From ZC4RG30 sp965652645 (GTDB lineage Bacteria > Pseudomonadota > Gammaproteobacteria > Steroidobacterales > Steroidobacteraceae), in NCBI GenBank assembly GCA_965652645.1, contig CBFGXE010000001.1, positions 1 to 64,000 on the forward strand: a stretch of DNA of 64,000 bases, written 5' to 3'. The notes below the pieces were generated by a model. It was not told the origin of the DNA. It did not search any database and worked only from the letters and a program-made list of their open reading frames with translations. This document shows positions 1 to 9,004 of the stretch, piece by piece. The stretch's first letter is position 1. The number at the start of each line of letters is the position of its first letter. A program made the translations under genes and the position numbers.

Positions 1-837
1 TGGTCGGCGGGAGACCGGGCAGCCATCCAGGTGTTCCCGGACATGGGGTCAGGGTTCTTCGGCAGCATTGCCGCCATCGACCTGGATGCCGACGGCCTGC
101 ATGACCGCATCTATGCCGGTGACATCGCCGGTCGCGTCTGGCGATTCGACGTACACCACGACGCGCCTGCTGCGCAGTGGACCAGTGGCGGCATATTCGC
201 CGACTTCTCCAACGACGAAGGACGCGGCTTCATCGCCGCGCCCGACCTCGCCCTGTCGTCACCGCCGGGAACACGACCCTGGCTGAACATCGCCATTGGC
301 ACTGCCGCGCCCGGCAATCCCGCTGCCAACAACCGCCTCTACGTGCTGCGCGACCACGCCGCGTTCGACAGCTGGTCCGACGGGGACTACGACGCCTGGG
401 AGCCGATCGAAGAGGAGGACCTGACGAGGGTCAATGCCAGTCTGCAGGCCGCATCCGATGCGGCGAGCCACATCGATCCTGCAAGCGCCGGCTGGTACCT
501 CGAGCTGGGCAGCGGCCATGTCGTCACGCCAGCCCTCACCGTCGACCATCGTGTGGTGCTGGCCGTTGCCGAGGCGATTCCGCGCAGTGGTTCCTGCGAG
601 GTCTTCACGCGCATCGCCAGCCTGGAACTGGAACAGGGCCGGGTAGTACCGGATGCATCCACTCCTGACAGCTGGAGCCGCGCCCTGCCCTCGCCTGTAC
701 TGCTGACGGATCAATTCACGCTGGGAGCGACACAGGGACCGGTCGCACCCTGCACGCTCGGCGGGCAGCGAATCGCGGCCTGCGATGTGGACACACGGCC
801 GCGCAAGACCTGGTGGCGGCGGGAGGATGCGGAATGA
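1..837 (+). CDS. pilY1: PilY1-type type IV pilus tip protein, C-terminal part (5' end outside window)
   Basis: The frame is open from base 1, so only the last 278 residues of a longer protein are seen. The segment GSIAAIDLDADGLHDRIYAG, followed by WRFD, is the hallmark of the C-terminal beta-propeller of PilY1, with an Asp-rich calcium-binding loop (DLDADGLHD, residues 27-35). PilY1 is a secreted or pilus-tip-associated protein that primes type IV pilus assembly and binds calcium to control extension and retraction. The stop codon overlaps the start of the minor pilin gene (ATGA), as expected in a fimT-pilV-pilW-pilX-pilY1-pilE operon whose earlier genes lie off the left edge. The identity is secure at family level; adhesive function is inferred because the N-terminal domain is not visible. 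Confidence 0.85.
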   Translation, partial: WSAGDRAAIQVFPDMGSGFFGSIAAIDLDADGLHDRIYAGDIAGRVWRFDVHHDAPAAQWTSGGIFADFSNDEGRGFIAAPDLALSSPPGTRPWLNIAIGTAAPGNPAANNRLYVLRDHAAFDSWSDGDYDAWEPIEEEDLTRVNASLQAASDAASHIDPASAGWYLELGSGHVVTPALTVDHRVVLAVAEAIPRSGSCEVFTRIASLELEQGRVVPDASTPDSWSRALPSPVLLTDQFTLGATQGPVAPCTLGGQRIAACDVDTRPRKTWWRREDAE

Positions 838-1304
838 ACCGGCTTCGTGGCAATTCCAGGCGCCGCCTGCGCGGCTTCACCCTGATCGAGCTGATGGTCG
901 CCCTGTCGGTGGTGGCCATCCTCTCGGCCATCGCCTGGCCGGTGTATGCCGGCATCGTCCACCGCGCGCAGCGCAATGACGCCAGGCTCGCCCTGCTGCG
1001 GCTGCAGCACCTGCAGGAGCGCCATTACGCCACGCACCTGCGTTATGCCACCAGCCTCGGCACGACGGCAGACGCCGCGACGCTGGTCACCTCCGATCGC
1101 AGTGACGCCGGCCTTTACATCCTCACGCTGGCCACCAGCGAGGATGGCCAGCGGTACATGGCGACCGCGACGGCCGATCCTGCCCGGCGGCAGCGGCGGG
1201 ACTCTGAATGCCAGGGGCTGTCCATCGACGAGTCCGGCACGCGCCGCTCCGCCGATGCGGCCGGGGTCTGGTCCGGAATCGATCCGCTGCGCTGCTGGCG
1301 GTAG
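834..1304 (+). CDS. pilE: Type IV minor pilin PilE-like
   Basis: This is a 156-residue prepilin. A basic leader ends in RGFTLIELMV, the PilD recognition site: cleavage falls between Gly and Phe, and Glu at +5 is present. A hydrophobic alpha helix follows (ALSVVAILSAIAWPVYAG) and then a globular domain. Two Cys near the C-terminus (ECQGL and LRCWR) could form the usual D-region disulfide. The ATG is chosen because it overlaps the pilY1 stop by 4 bases and gives a leader of normal length; a GTG 21 bases upstream would add an unlikely extension. As last gene of the pil operon it would be a minor pilin in the priming complex rather than the major subunit, which is inferred from position. Confidence 0.88.
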   Translation: MNRLRGNSRRRLRGFTLIELMVALSVVAILSAIAWPVYAGIVHRAQRNDARLALLRLQHLQERHYATHLRYATSLGTTADAATLVTSDRSDAGLYILTLATSEDGQRYMATATADPARRQRRDSECQGLSIDESGTRRSADAAGVWSGIDPLRCWR

Positions 1305-1305
1305 T

Positions 1306-1323
1306 GTGATATCATGATATCAC
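1306..1323. promoter_or_regulatory. Perfect 18-bp palindrome, probable FitAB operator
   Basis: The bases GTGATATCATGATATCAC are a perfect inverted repeat made of two tandem copies of the 8-bp palindrome TGATATCA (1307-1314 and 1315-1322). It lies between the pilE stop and the antitoxin ATG at 1350. Ribbon-helix-helix antitoxins of the FitA/VapB type bind paired palindromic half-sites at their own promoter, so this is most likely the autoregulatory operator. An in-frame ATG at 1314 lies inside the palindrome and is not used as the start for that reason. Confidence 0.7.
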
Positions 1324-1349
1324 CAATTCCCCGCGATACGGCGAGATCC

Positions 1350-1592
1350 ATGGCCCAGCTGGTCGTCCGCAACATTGACGAAGACGTCAAGGCACGGCTC
1401 AAGCAGCGCGCCGAAGCGCACGGCCACAGCATGGAGGAAGAAGTGCGACAGATACTCCTCGCGGCCGCCTACCAGCCAACTGCGCCAGAACCGGGGCTGG
1501 GGACCCGGATCGCAGGGCGGTTCAAGGGCCTGGGGGCGCCGATCCGGATCGAGGAGCTGCGTGGGAAAATCAGGCCCGCGGATTTCGACTGA
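1350..1592 (+). CDS. fitA: FitA/StbC-family antitoxin (ribbon-helix-helix)
   Basis: This 80-residue protein starts MAQLVVRNIDEDVKARLKQR and carries the conserved HGHSMEEEVRQIL helix. That is the FitA-like ribbon-helix-helix DNA-binding fold at the N-terminus, followed by a C-terminal tail (about residues 50-80) that wraps around the toxin. It would neutralise the PIN toxin encoded 15 bases downstream and repress the pair through the palindrome upstream. The start at 1350 begins exactly where family members begin; an upstream ATG would place the operator inside the gene. The pair sits between the pil operon and the convergent ispH operon, which suggests an inserted accessory module. Confidence 0.88.
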   Translation: MAQLVVRNIDEDVKARLKQRAEAHGHSMEEEVRQILLAAAYQPTAPEPGLGTRIAGRFKGLGAPIRIEELRGKIRPADFD

Positions 1593-1607
1593 CGGAACCC
1601 TTCGGTC

Positions 1608-2027
1608 ATGATCGTGCTCGACACCAATGTGCTGTCGGCAATCGCCAGTCCACGACCCGACGAGATGGTAGTGCAATGGTTCAATGCCCAGCCGCCACAA
1701 TCACTCTGCACGACCAGCGTCACGCTGTTCGAGATTCGGGCTGGCCTGCTGATCCTTCCAGGGGGCCGCCGGCGCGCGGCTCTTGAAAGGGCCTTCCAGG
1801 CGGTGCTGGAAGAAGACTTGCGCAATCGCATTCTCCCCTTCGACAGCGCTGCGGCGGCCGCGGCTGCGGCCATCACGGCCCGGAGACGGGCCGCGGGAAT
1901 CGCCATTGAGATACGCGACACCCAGATCGCCGGAATTGCAGCGTCGCGGCGTGCCAGCGTCGCCACCCGCAACACCCGCCATTTCATCGACCTGGATGTA
2001 CCAGTTATCAATCCGTGGACGGACTGA
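1608..2027 (+). CDS. fitB: FitB/VapC-type PIN-domain toxin ribonuclease
   Basis: This 139-residue PIN domain opens with MIVLDTNVLS, giving Asp5. It has Glu42 in LFEIRAG and Asp104 in EIRDTQIAGIA, and ends with TRNTRHF around residues 120-126, where Asn stands in the fourth acidic-site region as in many VapC proteins. These are the acidic metal-binding residues of PIN endoribonucleases, which cut tRNA or other RNA. The cognate antitoxin is immediately upstream and probably co-transcribed. An alanine-rich run (about residues 81-88) lies in the helical part. The stop codon directly abuts the stop of convergent ispH, with no terminator space between them. Confidence 0.88.
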   Translation: MIVLDTNVLSAIASPRPDEMVVQWFNAQPPQSLCTTSVTLFEIRAGLLILPGGRRRAALERAFQAVLEEDLRNRILPFDSAAAAAAAAITARRRAAGIAIEIRDTQIAGIAASRRASVATRNTRHFIDLDVPVINPWTD

Positions 2028-2972
2028 TCAGCCCTTCACAACGCGCAGTGCCTTCGGCAGGCTGAATACCACGTTTTCCTCGCGCCCCACCACCACGCGC
2101 GGGTCGCACCCGCCCCAGGATTTGAGCCGCGACACCACGCGCTCCACGAGCACTTCCGGTGCGGAGGCTCCCGCCGTCACGCCCACGGCATTGCGCCCTT
2201 CGAACCATTCGGGTTTCAGGTCGTCCGGCCCGTCAACCAGGTAGCCGGGTATGCCGGAGCGATCCGCCAGCTCGCGCAGGCGGTTGGAATTGGAGCTGGT
2301 GGCCGAGCCCACCACCACGAGCACGTCGCACTCGGCAAGCAGGCGCTTCACCGCATCCTGGCGATTCTGCGTGGCATAGCAGATGTCCTCCACGCGCGGC
2401 GCCTGCAGGTCCGGGAAACGCCGGCGCAGCACCTCGACGATGGCCTGCGTGTCATCCACCGATAGCGTGGTCTGCGTGACGAAGGCCAGCGTCCCGGGCC
2501 GGCGCACCACCAGTGCCTCGGCATCGGCGACGTTTTCCACGAGGTGGATGGCGCCGCCAAATGAGGTATCGAAGCGCCCCATGGTGCCCTCGACTTCCGG
2601 ATGCCCGGCATGGCCGATGAGCACCACGTCGCGTGCGTCGCGCGCGTAGCGGGCCACCTCCATGTGCACCTTGGTCACCAGCGGGCAGGTGGCGTCGAAC
2701 ACCCTGAAACCGCGCCGTTGTGCCTCCTCCTCCACGGCGCTGGAAACGCCATGGGCAGAGAAGATCACCGTGGCACCGGCCGGCACCTCGTCCAGCTCCT
2801 CGACGAAGACGGCTCCCAGCGAGCGCAGGCGCTCGACCACATGGCGGTTGTGCACCACCTCGTGCCGCACGTAGATAGGTGCGCCGAAAAGTTCCAGCGC
2901 CCGCCCCACGATGTCGATGGCGCGGTCCACGCCAGCGCAGAAACCGCGCGGGCTGGCCAGCAGGATCTGCAT
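2028..2972 (-). CDS. ispH: 4-hydroxy-3-methylbut-2-enyl diphosphate reductase
   Basis: IspH performs the last step of the MEP isoprenoid pathway, reducing HMBPP to IPP and DMAPP with a [4Fe-4S] cluster. The 314-residue protein starts MQILLASPRGFCAGV, whose Cys is the first cluster ligand; the others are in DATCPLVTKVH and EDICYATQNRQ. The substrate-binding SSNSNRL motif is intact. I chose the ATG at 2972 because the family starts here; the open frame runs 16 codons further into lspA. The lspA stop is 8 bases upstream, so it is the last gene of the murJ-ribF-ileS-lspA-ispH run. No fkpB (slpA) is present between lspA and ispH, unlike in enterics. Confidence 0.97.
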   Translation of the reverse strand: MQILLASPRGFCAGVDRAIDIVGRALELFGAPIYVRHEVVHNRHVVERLRSLGAVFVEELDEVPAGATVIFSAHGVSSAVEEEAQRRGFRVFDATCPLVTKVHMEVARYARDARDVVLIGHAGHPEVEGTMGRFDTSFGGAIHLVENVADAEALVVRRPGTLAFVTQTTLSVDDTQAIVEVLRRRFPDLQAPRVEDICYATQNRQDAVKRLLAECDVLVVVGSATSSNSNRLRELADRSGIPGYLVDGPDDLKPEWFEGRNAVGVTAGASAPEVLVERVVSRLKSWGGCDPRVVVGREENVVFSLPKALRVVKG

Positions 2973-2980
2973 GCCCTCGC

Positions 2981-3505
2981 TCAAGCCGCGCCTCCGGACA
3001 GCTTCCGTTCGCGCAACCACTGCAGCAGCACGTCGAGGAGGATCAGGCCCGCCCCCACGCTGATGCAGCTGTCGGCCACGTTGAAGGCGGGAAAGTAGGC
3101 GTCATCCCAGTGCACGGCGATGAAATCCACCACGTAGCCATGGCGCACGCGATCGATGGCATTGCCCAGGGCGCCGCTGACGATCAGCATCAGCGCCGCG
3201 CTCTGCAGGCGCTGGCCGGCCACGGCGCTGCGCCTCAGCGTCCACAGGATCACACCGCTGACCACCACCGCAAACACGGTGAATCCCCAGCGCTGCCAGC
3301 CACCCGCATCGGCCAGGAAGCTGAAGGCCGCGCCCGGATTGTGCGCGCGCACGATGTCGAGCACGGGCAGCACGTAGATGGACTGGTACAGCGCCATGCT
3401 GCCCTCGATCACGGCCTTGGTGACCTGGTCGAGCACCAGCGCCGCCACCGCCAGCGGCCACCAGATGAGCCCGGATTGTTTCCAGCCAGGCGCGCGCTCA
3501 GACAT
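2981..3505 (-). CDS. lspA: Lipoprotein signal peptidase (signal peptidase II)
   Basis: LspA is an inner-membrane aspartyl protease that removes the signal peptide of prolipoproteins after lipidation. The 174-residue protein has four hydrophobic segments and the family motifs LDQVTK (Asp26), HNPGAAFSF, GALGNAIDRVRHGYVVDF and FNVADSCISVG. The catalytic aspartates are Asp118 and Asp145. It overlaps the 3' end of ileS by 8 bases, so translation is probably coupled. Confidence 0.97.
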   Translation of the reverse strand: MSERAPGWKQSGLIWWPLAVAALVLDQVTKAVIEGSMALYQSIYVLPVLDIVRAHNPGAAFSFLADAGGWQRWGFTVFAVVVSGVILWTLRRSAVAGQRLQSAALMLIVSGALGNAIDRVRHGYVVDFIAVHWDDAYFPAFNVADSCISVGAGLILLDVLLQWLRERKLSGGAA

Positions 3506-6329
3506 GGCGCCGCACTTCAGGCCGCCCCGACACGTTGCCCGCGCAGCGCCCGCACAGTTCCGGATGCGCCGGATCGCTGCCGATGTCCGGCATGAGGTGC
3601 CAGCAGCGCACGCACTTGTTGTGGCTGCTGCGCCGGGTCTTCAGCCACAGCCCCGGCACGACGGCATTGCCCGCCTCGGCCGCGACCGCATCGTCCGGTG
3701 CCGCCTGGGCGACCTGCACGCGCGCCTCGGAAGTGATGGTGAGGAAACGCAGTTCTTCACCCACCGCGGAGTACTTCTTTGCCAGGTCCGGCAGCGCATA
3801 CACGTCCACGGCAGCATCCAGGGGCGCGCCGATGGTGCCGGCCTCGCGCAGCTTCTCAAGCTCGCGCTGCACTGCCTGGCGCAGCGCGATCAGGGCATCC
3901 CAGTCGATGGAGGACGCCGGCATGGCCGGGAATTCTTGCCAGGTGGCGAGGAACACCGACTTCGGAGATTTCTCCCGCCCCGGCAGCACCTGCCAGATCT
4001 CTTCCGCAGTGAAGGAAAGGATGGGTGCCAGCCAGCGCACCATCGCCTGCGCGATGTGGAACATGGCCGTCTGCGCCGACCGCCGCGCGTGCCCTTCGGC
4101 CGGCGTGGTGTACATGCGGTCCTTCAGCACGTCCAGGTACAGGCCGCCCAGGTCGTTGACGCAGAAATTGTGCACGCGCTGGTAGATCACGTGGAACTGG
4201 TAGTCGCGGTAGGCGGCGACCACCTCTTCCTGCAGCGCGGCGGCGCGGCGGATGGCCCAGGCGTCGAAGTCGATCAGCTTCTCCACCGGCACCGCATGCC
4301 GCGCGGGATCGAAGCCGTGCAGGTTGCCCAGCAGGAAACGCACGGTGTTGCGCAGGCGGCGGTAGGAGTCGGCGGTGCGCTTGAGGATCTCGTCCGAGAT
4401 GCTCATCTCGCCCGAGTAGTCCGTGGCCGCCACCCACAGGCGCAGCACGTCGGCGCCAAGGTTGTTCATCACCTTGTCCGGGGCCACCACGTTGCCCAGG
4501 GACTTGGACATCTTGCGGCCCTTCTCGTCCACCGTGAATCCGTGGGTGAGCACGGCCTTGTAGGGTGCACGGCCGTACAGGGCCTCGGACATCAGCAATG
4601 AGCTGTGGAACCAGCCGCGGTGCTGGTCGGAGCCCTCCAGGTACATCTCCACCGGTGGCACGATCTCCGCGCGCGAGGCACCGACGCACTCGAACGACAG
4701 GCCCGAGTCGGCCCATACGTCCATCACGTCGGTGACCTTGCGGTAGCTTCCGGCCTCCTCGCCCAGCAGCTCCTTCGCGTCGAGCTCGAACCAGGCGTCG
4801 ATGCCATCCTTCTCCACGCGCGCGGCCACCTGCTCCAGCAGCTGCGGCGTGCGCGGGTGCAGTTCGCCGGTCTCCTGGTGCACGAACAGCGCAATGGGCA
4901 CGCCCCAGGTGCGCTGGCGCGACAGGCACCAGTCCGGGCGGTTGGCGATCATGTCGTGGATGCGCTGGCCGCCCCACGAGGGCGTCCACTGCACATTGGC
5001 AATGTCGCGCAGCGCGCCGGCGCGCAGGCCCTTCTGGTCCATCGAGATGAACCACTGCGGCGTGGCGAGGTAGATCACCGGCGTGTGGTGGCGCCAGCAA
5101 TGTGGATAGCTGTGGCGCAGCTTCGCCCGGTGCAACAGGCGGGCGCTGGAATCAAGCGTTGCCATGATGGCCTGCGCGCCCTCCTCCAGCTTCATGCCGC
5201 CCACCAGCGGTACCTCGGGGCGGAAACGGCCATCTCCCTGCACGGGATTGACCACCGGCAGCTTGTAGCGCAGGCCGGCGATGTAGTCCTCCATGCCGTG
5301 CGCGGGCGCAGTGTGCACGGCGCCGGTACCGGCATCCAGCGTCACGTGGTCGCCGAGGATCACCGGGACCTGCCGGTCGTTGAAGGGATGCTGCAGCTGC
5401 AGCCCTTCGAGCGCGCGGCCCTCGAATCGCGCCAGCTCGCGCGCCTGGCCGGCGACGCCGTAGCGCTCGAGGCAGGCGTCGGCCAGGCCGGCGGCCAGCA
5501 CCACGCGGCGCGTTGCATCGCCCTGCGGGAATTCCACCAGCACATAGGGCAGCGCTGCATTCAGTGCCACGGCCTCGTTCGCCGGCAGCGTCCACGGCGT
5601 GGTGGTCCAGATCACCACCGCCGCGTCGCGCGCAGCATCGGCAGGCGCGCCGGTGCGGCGCGCAAAGTCCGCCGCATCCACCACCGGGAAGGCCACGTCG
5701 ATGGCGTGCGAGTCGTGGTCCTCGTACTCCACCTCGGCCTCGGCCAGCGCCGAGCGGCAGTCCAGACACCAGTACACGGGCTTGGCGCCCTTGTAGAAGT
5801 GGCCGTTGGCGATCACCTTGCCAAGGGCGCGGATCTGCTGCGCCTCGAAGCGCGGATCCATGGTGAGGTAGGGGTTGTCCCAGTCGCCCAGCACGCCCAG
5901 GCGACGGAAGTCGCGCCGCTGCAGGTCGATCTGCTCGGTGGCATAGGCGCGGCAGGCGGCGCGGAAGGCGCGGGCATCCAGCTTCTGCCCGACGCGGCCG
6001 TGCTTCTTCTCCACCTGCAGCTCGATGGGCAGGCCGTGGCAGTCCCATCCCGGGATATAGGGCGAGTCGTAACCGTCGAGCGTGCGCGACTTGACGATGA
6101 TGTCCTTCAGGATCTTGTTGGCGGCGTGGCCGATGTGGATCGCGCCATTCGCATAGGGCGGGCCGTCATGCAGCACGAAACGCGGGCGTCCCTTGGCCAC
6201 GCGGCGCAGCTCGCCATAGATGTCCTCGTCCTCCCACCACTTCTGCATGGCCGGCTCGCGCCGGGCCAGGTCGGCCTTCATCGCGAAGTCCGTCTTCGGC
6301 AGGTTCACCGTGTTCTTGTAGTCAGCCAA
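3498..6329 (-). CDS. ileS: Isoleucyl-tRNA synthetase
   Basis: This class I aminoacyl-tRNA synthetase of 943 residues charges tRNA-Ile. It has the HIGH signature (GAIHIGHAANK, near residue 65), the CP1 editing domain, the KMSKS loop (GRKMSKSLGN, near residue 605) and a C-terminal zinc finger with paired Cys (CVRCWH and CGRCAG). Length matches the bacterial eubacterial-type enzyme. It sits 18 bases after ribF and overlaps lspA, in the conserved ribF-ileS-lspA order. Confidence 0.98.
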   Translation of the reverse strand: MADYKNTVNLPKTDFAMKADLARREPAMQKWWEDEDIYGELRRVAKGRPRFVLHDGPPYANGAIHIGHAANKILKDIIVKSRTLDGYDSPYIPGWDCHGLPIELQVEKKHGRVGQKLDARAFRAACRAYATEQIDLQRRDFRRLGVLGDWDNPYLTMDPRFEAQQIRALGKVIANGHFYKGAKPVYWCLDCRSALAEAEVEYEDHDSHAIDVAFPVVDAADFARRTGAPADAARDAAVVIWTTTPWTLPANEAVALNAALPYVLVEFPQGDATRRVVLAAGLADACLERYGVAGQARELARFEGRALEGLQLQHPFNDRQVPVILGDHVTLDAGTGAVHTAPAHGMEDYIAGLRYKLPVVNPVQGDGRFRPEVPLVGGMKLEEGAQAIMATLDSSARLLHRAKLRHSYPHCWRHHTPVIYLATPQWFISMDQKGLRAGALRDIANVQWTPSWGGQRIHDMIANRPDWCLSRQRTWGVPIALFVHQETGELHPRTPQLLEQVAARVEKDGIDAWFELDAKELLGEEAGSYRKVTDVMDVWADSGLSFECVGASRAEIVPPVEMYLEGSDQHRGWFHSSLLMSEALYGRAPYKAVLTHGFTVDEKGRKMSKSLGNVVAPDKVMNNLGADVLRLWVAATDYSGEMSISDEILKRTADSYRRLRNTVRFLLGNLHGFDPARHAVPVEKLIDFDAWAIRRAAALQEEVVAAYRDYQFHVIYQRVHNFCVNDLGGLYLDVLKDRMYTTPAEGHARRSAQTAMFHIAQAMVRWLAPILSFTAEEIWQVLPGREKSPKSVFLATWQEFPAMPASSIDWDALIALRQAVQRELEKLREAGTIGAPLDAAVDVYALPDLAKKYSAVGEELRFLTITSEARVQVAQAAPDDAVAAEAGNAVVPGLWLKTRRSSHNKCVRCWHLMPDIGSDPAHPELCGRCAGNVSGRPEVRRHV

Positions 6330-6347
6330 TCGTCCGTACCTTGTGAG

Positions 6348-7274
6348 TCAAGCCATTGCCAGCCGTGCGCGCGCCTCCGCGGCGTCGCGATGCATCTGCG
6401 CCACCATTGCATCCAGCGAGTCGAAACGCAGCTCGTCGCGCAGCCGCGCGACGAACTCCACCTCGAGTTCGCGCCCATAGAGGTTGCCGTCGTAGTCGAA
6501 GACATGGGCTTCGAGCAGAGGCACGGTGCCGCCTACGGTGGGGCGCGTGCCGAGGCTGGCCACCCCGCCCAGCGCCCTGCCCGGCTCGATGCCGCGCACC
6601 CGGACTGCAAAGATACCGTCCAGAGGGGTGTGGCGTCGCCCCAGCCGCAGGTTGGCGGTGGGAAAACCCAGCGTGCGGCCCAGCTGTTCTCCCCTGATCA
6701 CCTTGCCGCGCATCGAATAAGGACGGCCCAGCAGGCGGGCGGCCAGGTCCAGGTCCCCCACGGAGAGCGCGTCGCGGATGGCGCGGCTGCCGATGCGGAT
6801 GCCCTCGCCCACCACCGGCTCCAGCACGTCCACGGCCAGGCCGAGGCCCGGCCCCTCGCGCTGGAACCAGCGCACGGTGGCCTCTCCGCGGTAGCCGGCG
6901 CGGAAGTCGTGCCCCACCACCAGGGTGCGCACGCCGCCATCCACCAGGAGCCTCGCGAACTGGGCACCGTCGAGGTTGCGCAGCGCATCGTTGAAGCGCA
7001 ACAGGCAGAGGACGTCCACGCCCAGCGACTCCAGCAGGCGCCAGCGCTCGCGGAAATTGCTGAGCCGGCCGGGCGCGGTGCCTGCAGCGAAATACTCCTT
7101 TGGCAGCGGTTCGAAGCTCAGCACCATGCTGGACTGGCCGGCGCGCCGCGCCAGCTCGCAGGCGCGGCCGATCAGCGCACGATGCCCGAGGTGGATACCG
7201 TCGAAGCCACCGATTGCCGCCACGTAGCTCCCCGCGGCCGCGCTCCATGGATCAAGTCTGCGCAGCAGGCGCAT
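6348..7274 (-). CDS. ribF: Bifunctional riboflavin kinase / FAD synthetase
   Basis: RibF makes FMN from riboflavin and then FAD. The N-terminal nucleotidyltransferase domain shows GGFDGIHLGHRAL, and the C-terminal kinase domain shows GRTLGFPTANL and the GIFAVRV strand. The protein is 308 residues, the usual size. The ATG at 7274 shares one base with the murJ stop (TGATG), so it is translationally coupled. The same frame stays open far upstream inside murJ, but that extension has no family similarity. Confidence 0.96.
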   Translation of the reverse strand: MRLLRRLDPWSAAAGSYVAAIGGFDGIHLGHRALIGRACELARRAGQSSMVLSFEPLPKEYFAAGTAPGRLSNFRERWRLLESLGVDVLCLLRFNDALRNLDGAQFARLLVDGGVRTLVVGHDFRAGYRGEATVRWFQREGPGLGLAVDVLEPVVGEGIRIGSRAIRDALSVGDLDLAARLLGRPYSMRGKVIRGEQLGRTLGFPTANLRLGRRHTPLDGIFAVRVRGIEPGRALGGVASLGTRPTVGGTVPLLEAHVFDYDGNLYGRELEVEFVARLRDELRFDSLDAMVAQMHRDAAEARARLAMA

Positions 7275-8839
7275 CAGTGCCGTACCGAACGCAGGTGGTG
7301 CTGGCGCATGCCGAGCAGGAACAGCGCGGCGAAATACACCACCGCGCCCAGCAGGATGCCGCCGCCGCCACGCCAGAAGCGCTCGGTGAAGGGCATCACC
7401 GTCCAGCGCGCCGTGTCGCCGGCCAGCCACCACAACAGTGCCGCCATCACCGTGTTGGCGCCCAGCACCCGGAGCAGCAAGGCACTCCAGCCCGGCGCGG
7501 GCCTCAGCACGCCCTCTCCGACCAGGCCGCGCCACAGGAGGATGGTGTTGACCAGCGCGCCTGTGCACGTGGCCGTGGCCACCAGGATGTGCGGCTGGGG
7601 GAATCCGAGCTGGTGCGCGGGAATCACCAACACGATGTTCAACCCGGTCGAGACTGCCAGGGCGATCATGGCGATGCGCACGGGCTTGCGGGTCTCCTGG
7701 CGGGCGTAGTACCCGGGCACCAGCACTTTCACGAGGCTGAAGGCCACCAGGCCCCATGAATACGCCATCAGCGCATAGCTGGTCCGTACCACGTCGTCGG
7801 CTTCGAATTTGCGGTATCCCAGGATCATGGCCACCATGGGTCCGGCAAAGAACAGCATGCCCACCGCCGCCGGCGTGACCAGCACGACCACCAGCCGGAT
7901 CGCCCAGTCCAGCGTGGCGGAGAACTGCTCCATGGAGCGTGAGGCATGGTTCACCGACAGGCTGGGCAGGATGACAGTGGCCAGCGCAATACTGAACACA
8001 CCCAGCGGGAACTCCATCAGCCGGTCGGCGTAGAACAGCCAGGTCACGCTGCCGCTCACGAGGAAGGTGGCGATCTGTGTGTCGAGCACCAGGCTGATCT
8101 GCGCGGCGGAAGAACCAATGATGCCCGGTACCATCAGCCGGGCGATGCGTCGCACGCCCTCGAGCCGGGGCCGCCAGCGTGGCCAGGTGAGCAGGCCCAG
8201 GCGGGCCACGGCGGGCAGCTGGAACAGCACCTGCGCCACGCCCGAAATGAACACCGCGATGGCCAGCACGATGCCGGGACTGTCGCTGCGCGGGGCGAAC
8301 CAGGCCGCCGCGGTGATCATCACCAGGTTCATCACCACCTGCGTGAATGCCGGAACGAAGAACCTGCCGTGGCTGTTGAGCACGCCCGACAGCAGCGAGG
8401 TGATGGAGATGAACAGCAGGAAGGGGAAGGTCCAGCGCAGCATATGCACCGCGAGCTCGTACCCTTCGCTGCCCCGCACCGCCCAGGCGGGCGCGAACAG
8501 GGCAATGACCACCGGAGAAACCAGCACGCCCAGCACGCTCAACACGAACAGCACGCTGCCCAGGGTGCCCGCCACGCCGCCGACCAGCTCGCGCACCTCC
8601 GACTGCTCGCGCTGTGAGCGGTATTCGGAGAACACGGGGACGAAGGAGTTCGAAAAAGCTCCTTCAGCGAACAGCCGGCGGAGGAAATTGGGGATCTTGA
8701 AGGCAACCAGGTAGGCGTCGGAGACCACACCCGCACCCAGCGACTGGGCGATCAGCGCGTCCCGGACCAGCCCGGTGAGGCGCGACAGCAGGGTGGCGGC
8801 ACCGGTGATTCCGGTACTCTTCAGCAGGGGGCGGCTCAT
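7274..8839 (-). CDS. murJ: Lipid II flippase MurJ (MviN)
   Basis: MurJ moves lipid II across the inner membrane for peptidoglycan synthesis. The 521-residue protein is built of about 14 hydrophobic helices. It shows conserved family features: an N-terminal TLLSRLTGLVRDALIAQSLG stretch, the FAEGAFSNSFVPVFSEY loop, and central Arg residues. It is the first gene of the run leading to ispH and is transcribed away from rpsT. The leader contains a GC-rich 8-bp inverted repeat (8861-8868 with 8871-8878) of unknown role. Confidence 0.96.
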   Translation of the reverse strand: MSRPLLKSTGITGAATLLSRLTGLVRDALIAQSLGAGVVSDAYLVAFKIPNFLRRLFAEGAFSNSFVPVFSEYRSQREQSEVRELVGGVAGTLGSVLFVLSVLGVLVSPVVIALFAPAWAVRGSEGYELAVHMLRWTFPFLLFISITSLLSGVLNSHGRFFVPAFTQVVMNLVMITAAAWFAPRSDSPGIVLAIAVFISGVAQVLFQLPAVARLGLLTWPRWRPRLEGVRRIARLMVPGIIGSSAAQISLVLDTQIATFLVSGSVTWLFYADRLMEFPLGVFSIALATVILPSLSVNHASRSMEQFSATLDWAIRLVVVLVTPAAVGMLFFAGPMVAMILGYRKFEADDVVRTSYALMAYSWGLVAFSLVKVLVPGYYARQETRKPVRIAMIALAVSTGLNIVLVIPAHQLGFPQPHILVATATCTGALVNTILLWRGLVGEGVLRPAPGWSALLLRVLGANTVMAALLWWLAGDTARWTVMPFTERFWRGGGGILLGAVVYFAALFLLGMRQHHLRSVRH

Positions 8840-8930
8840 CGCCGCGCGAGCCTAGCAGAACCGCCCCGCCCGGGGCGGGCCAAGCCCCTGAAATGACGCC
8901 ATATTGTGGAACCGGAAGGTCGCATTCCGG

Positions 8931-8959
8931 TTGACTTCCGCCCCGCCCCTGCCCACACT
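8931..8959 (+). promoter_or_regulatory. Candidate sigma70 promoter for rpsT
   Basis: TTGACT at 8931-8936 (5 of 6 to the -35 consensus) is followed after 17 bases by CACACT at 8954-8959, a weak -10. A 7-bp inverted repeat, ACCGGAA at 8911-8917 with TTCCGGT at 8925-8931, touches the -35 box and could bind a regulator. This rests on pattern match only. Confidence 0.35.
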
Positions 8960-9004
8960 ACGCGGCCCCGAAACAGGCGGTTTTCAAGCGGAGATTCGAG
9001 CAAA

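Noticed and set aside
4605..7709. Open frame of over 1000 codons on the plus strand, antisense to ileS, ribF and murJ
   Set aside because: The sequence is His/Arg/Gln/Ala-rich with no domain, and it mirrors the third-position GC bias of the real genes on the other strand. It is a high-GC shadow.
7275..7757. Upstream extension of ribF
   Set aside because: It lies fully within murJ in another frame, and RibF homology begins at MRLLRRLDP.
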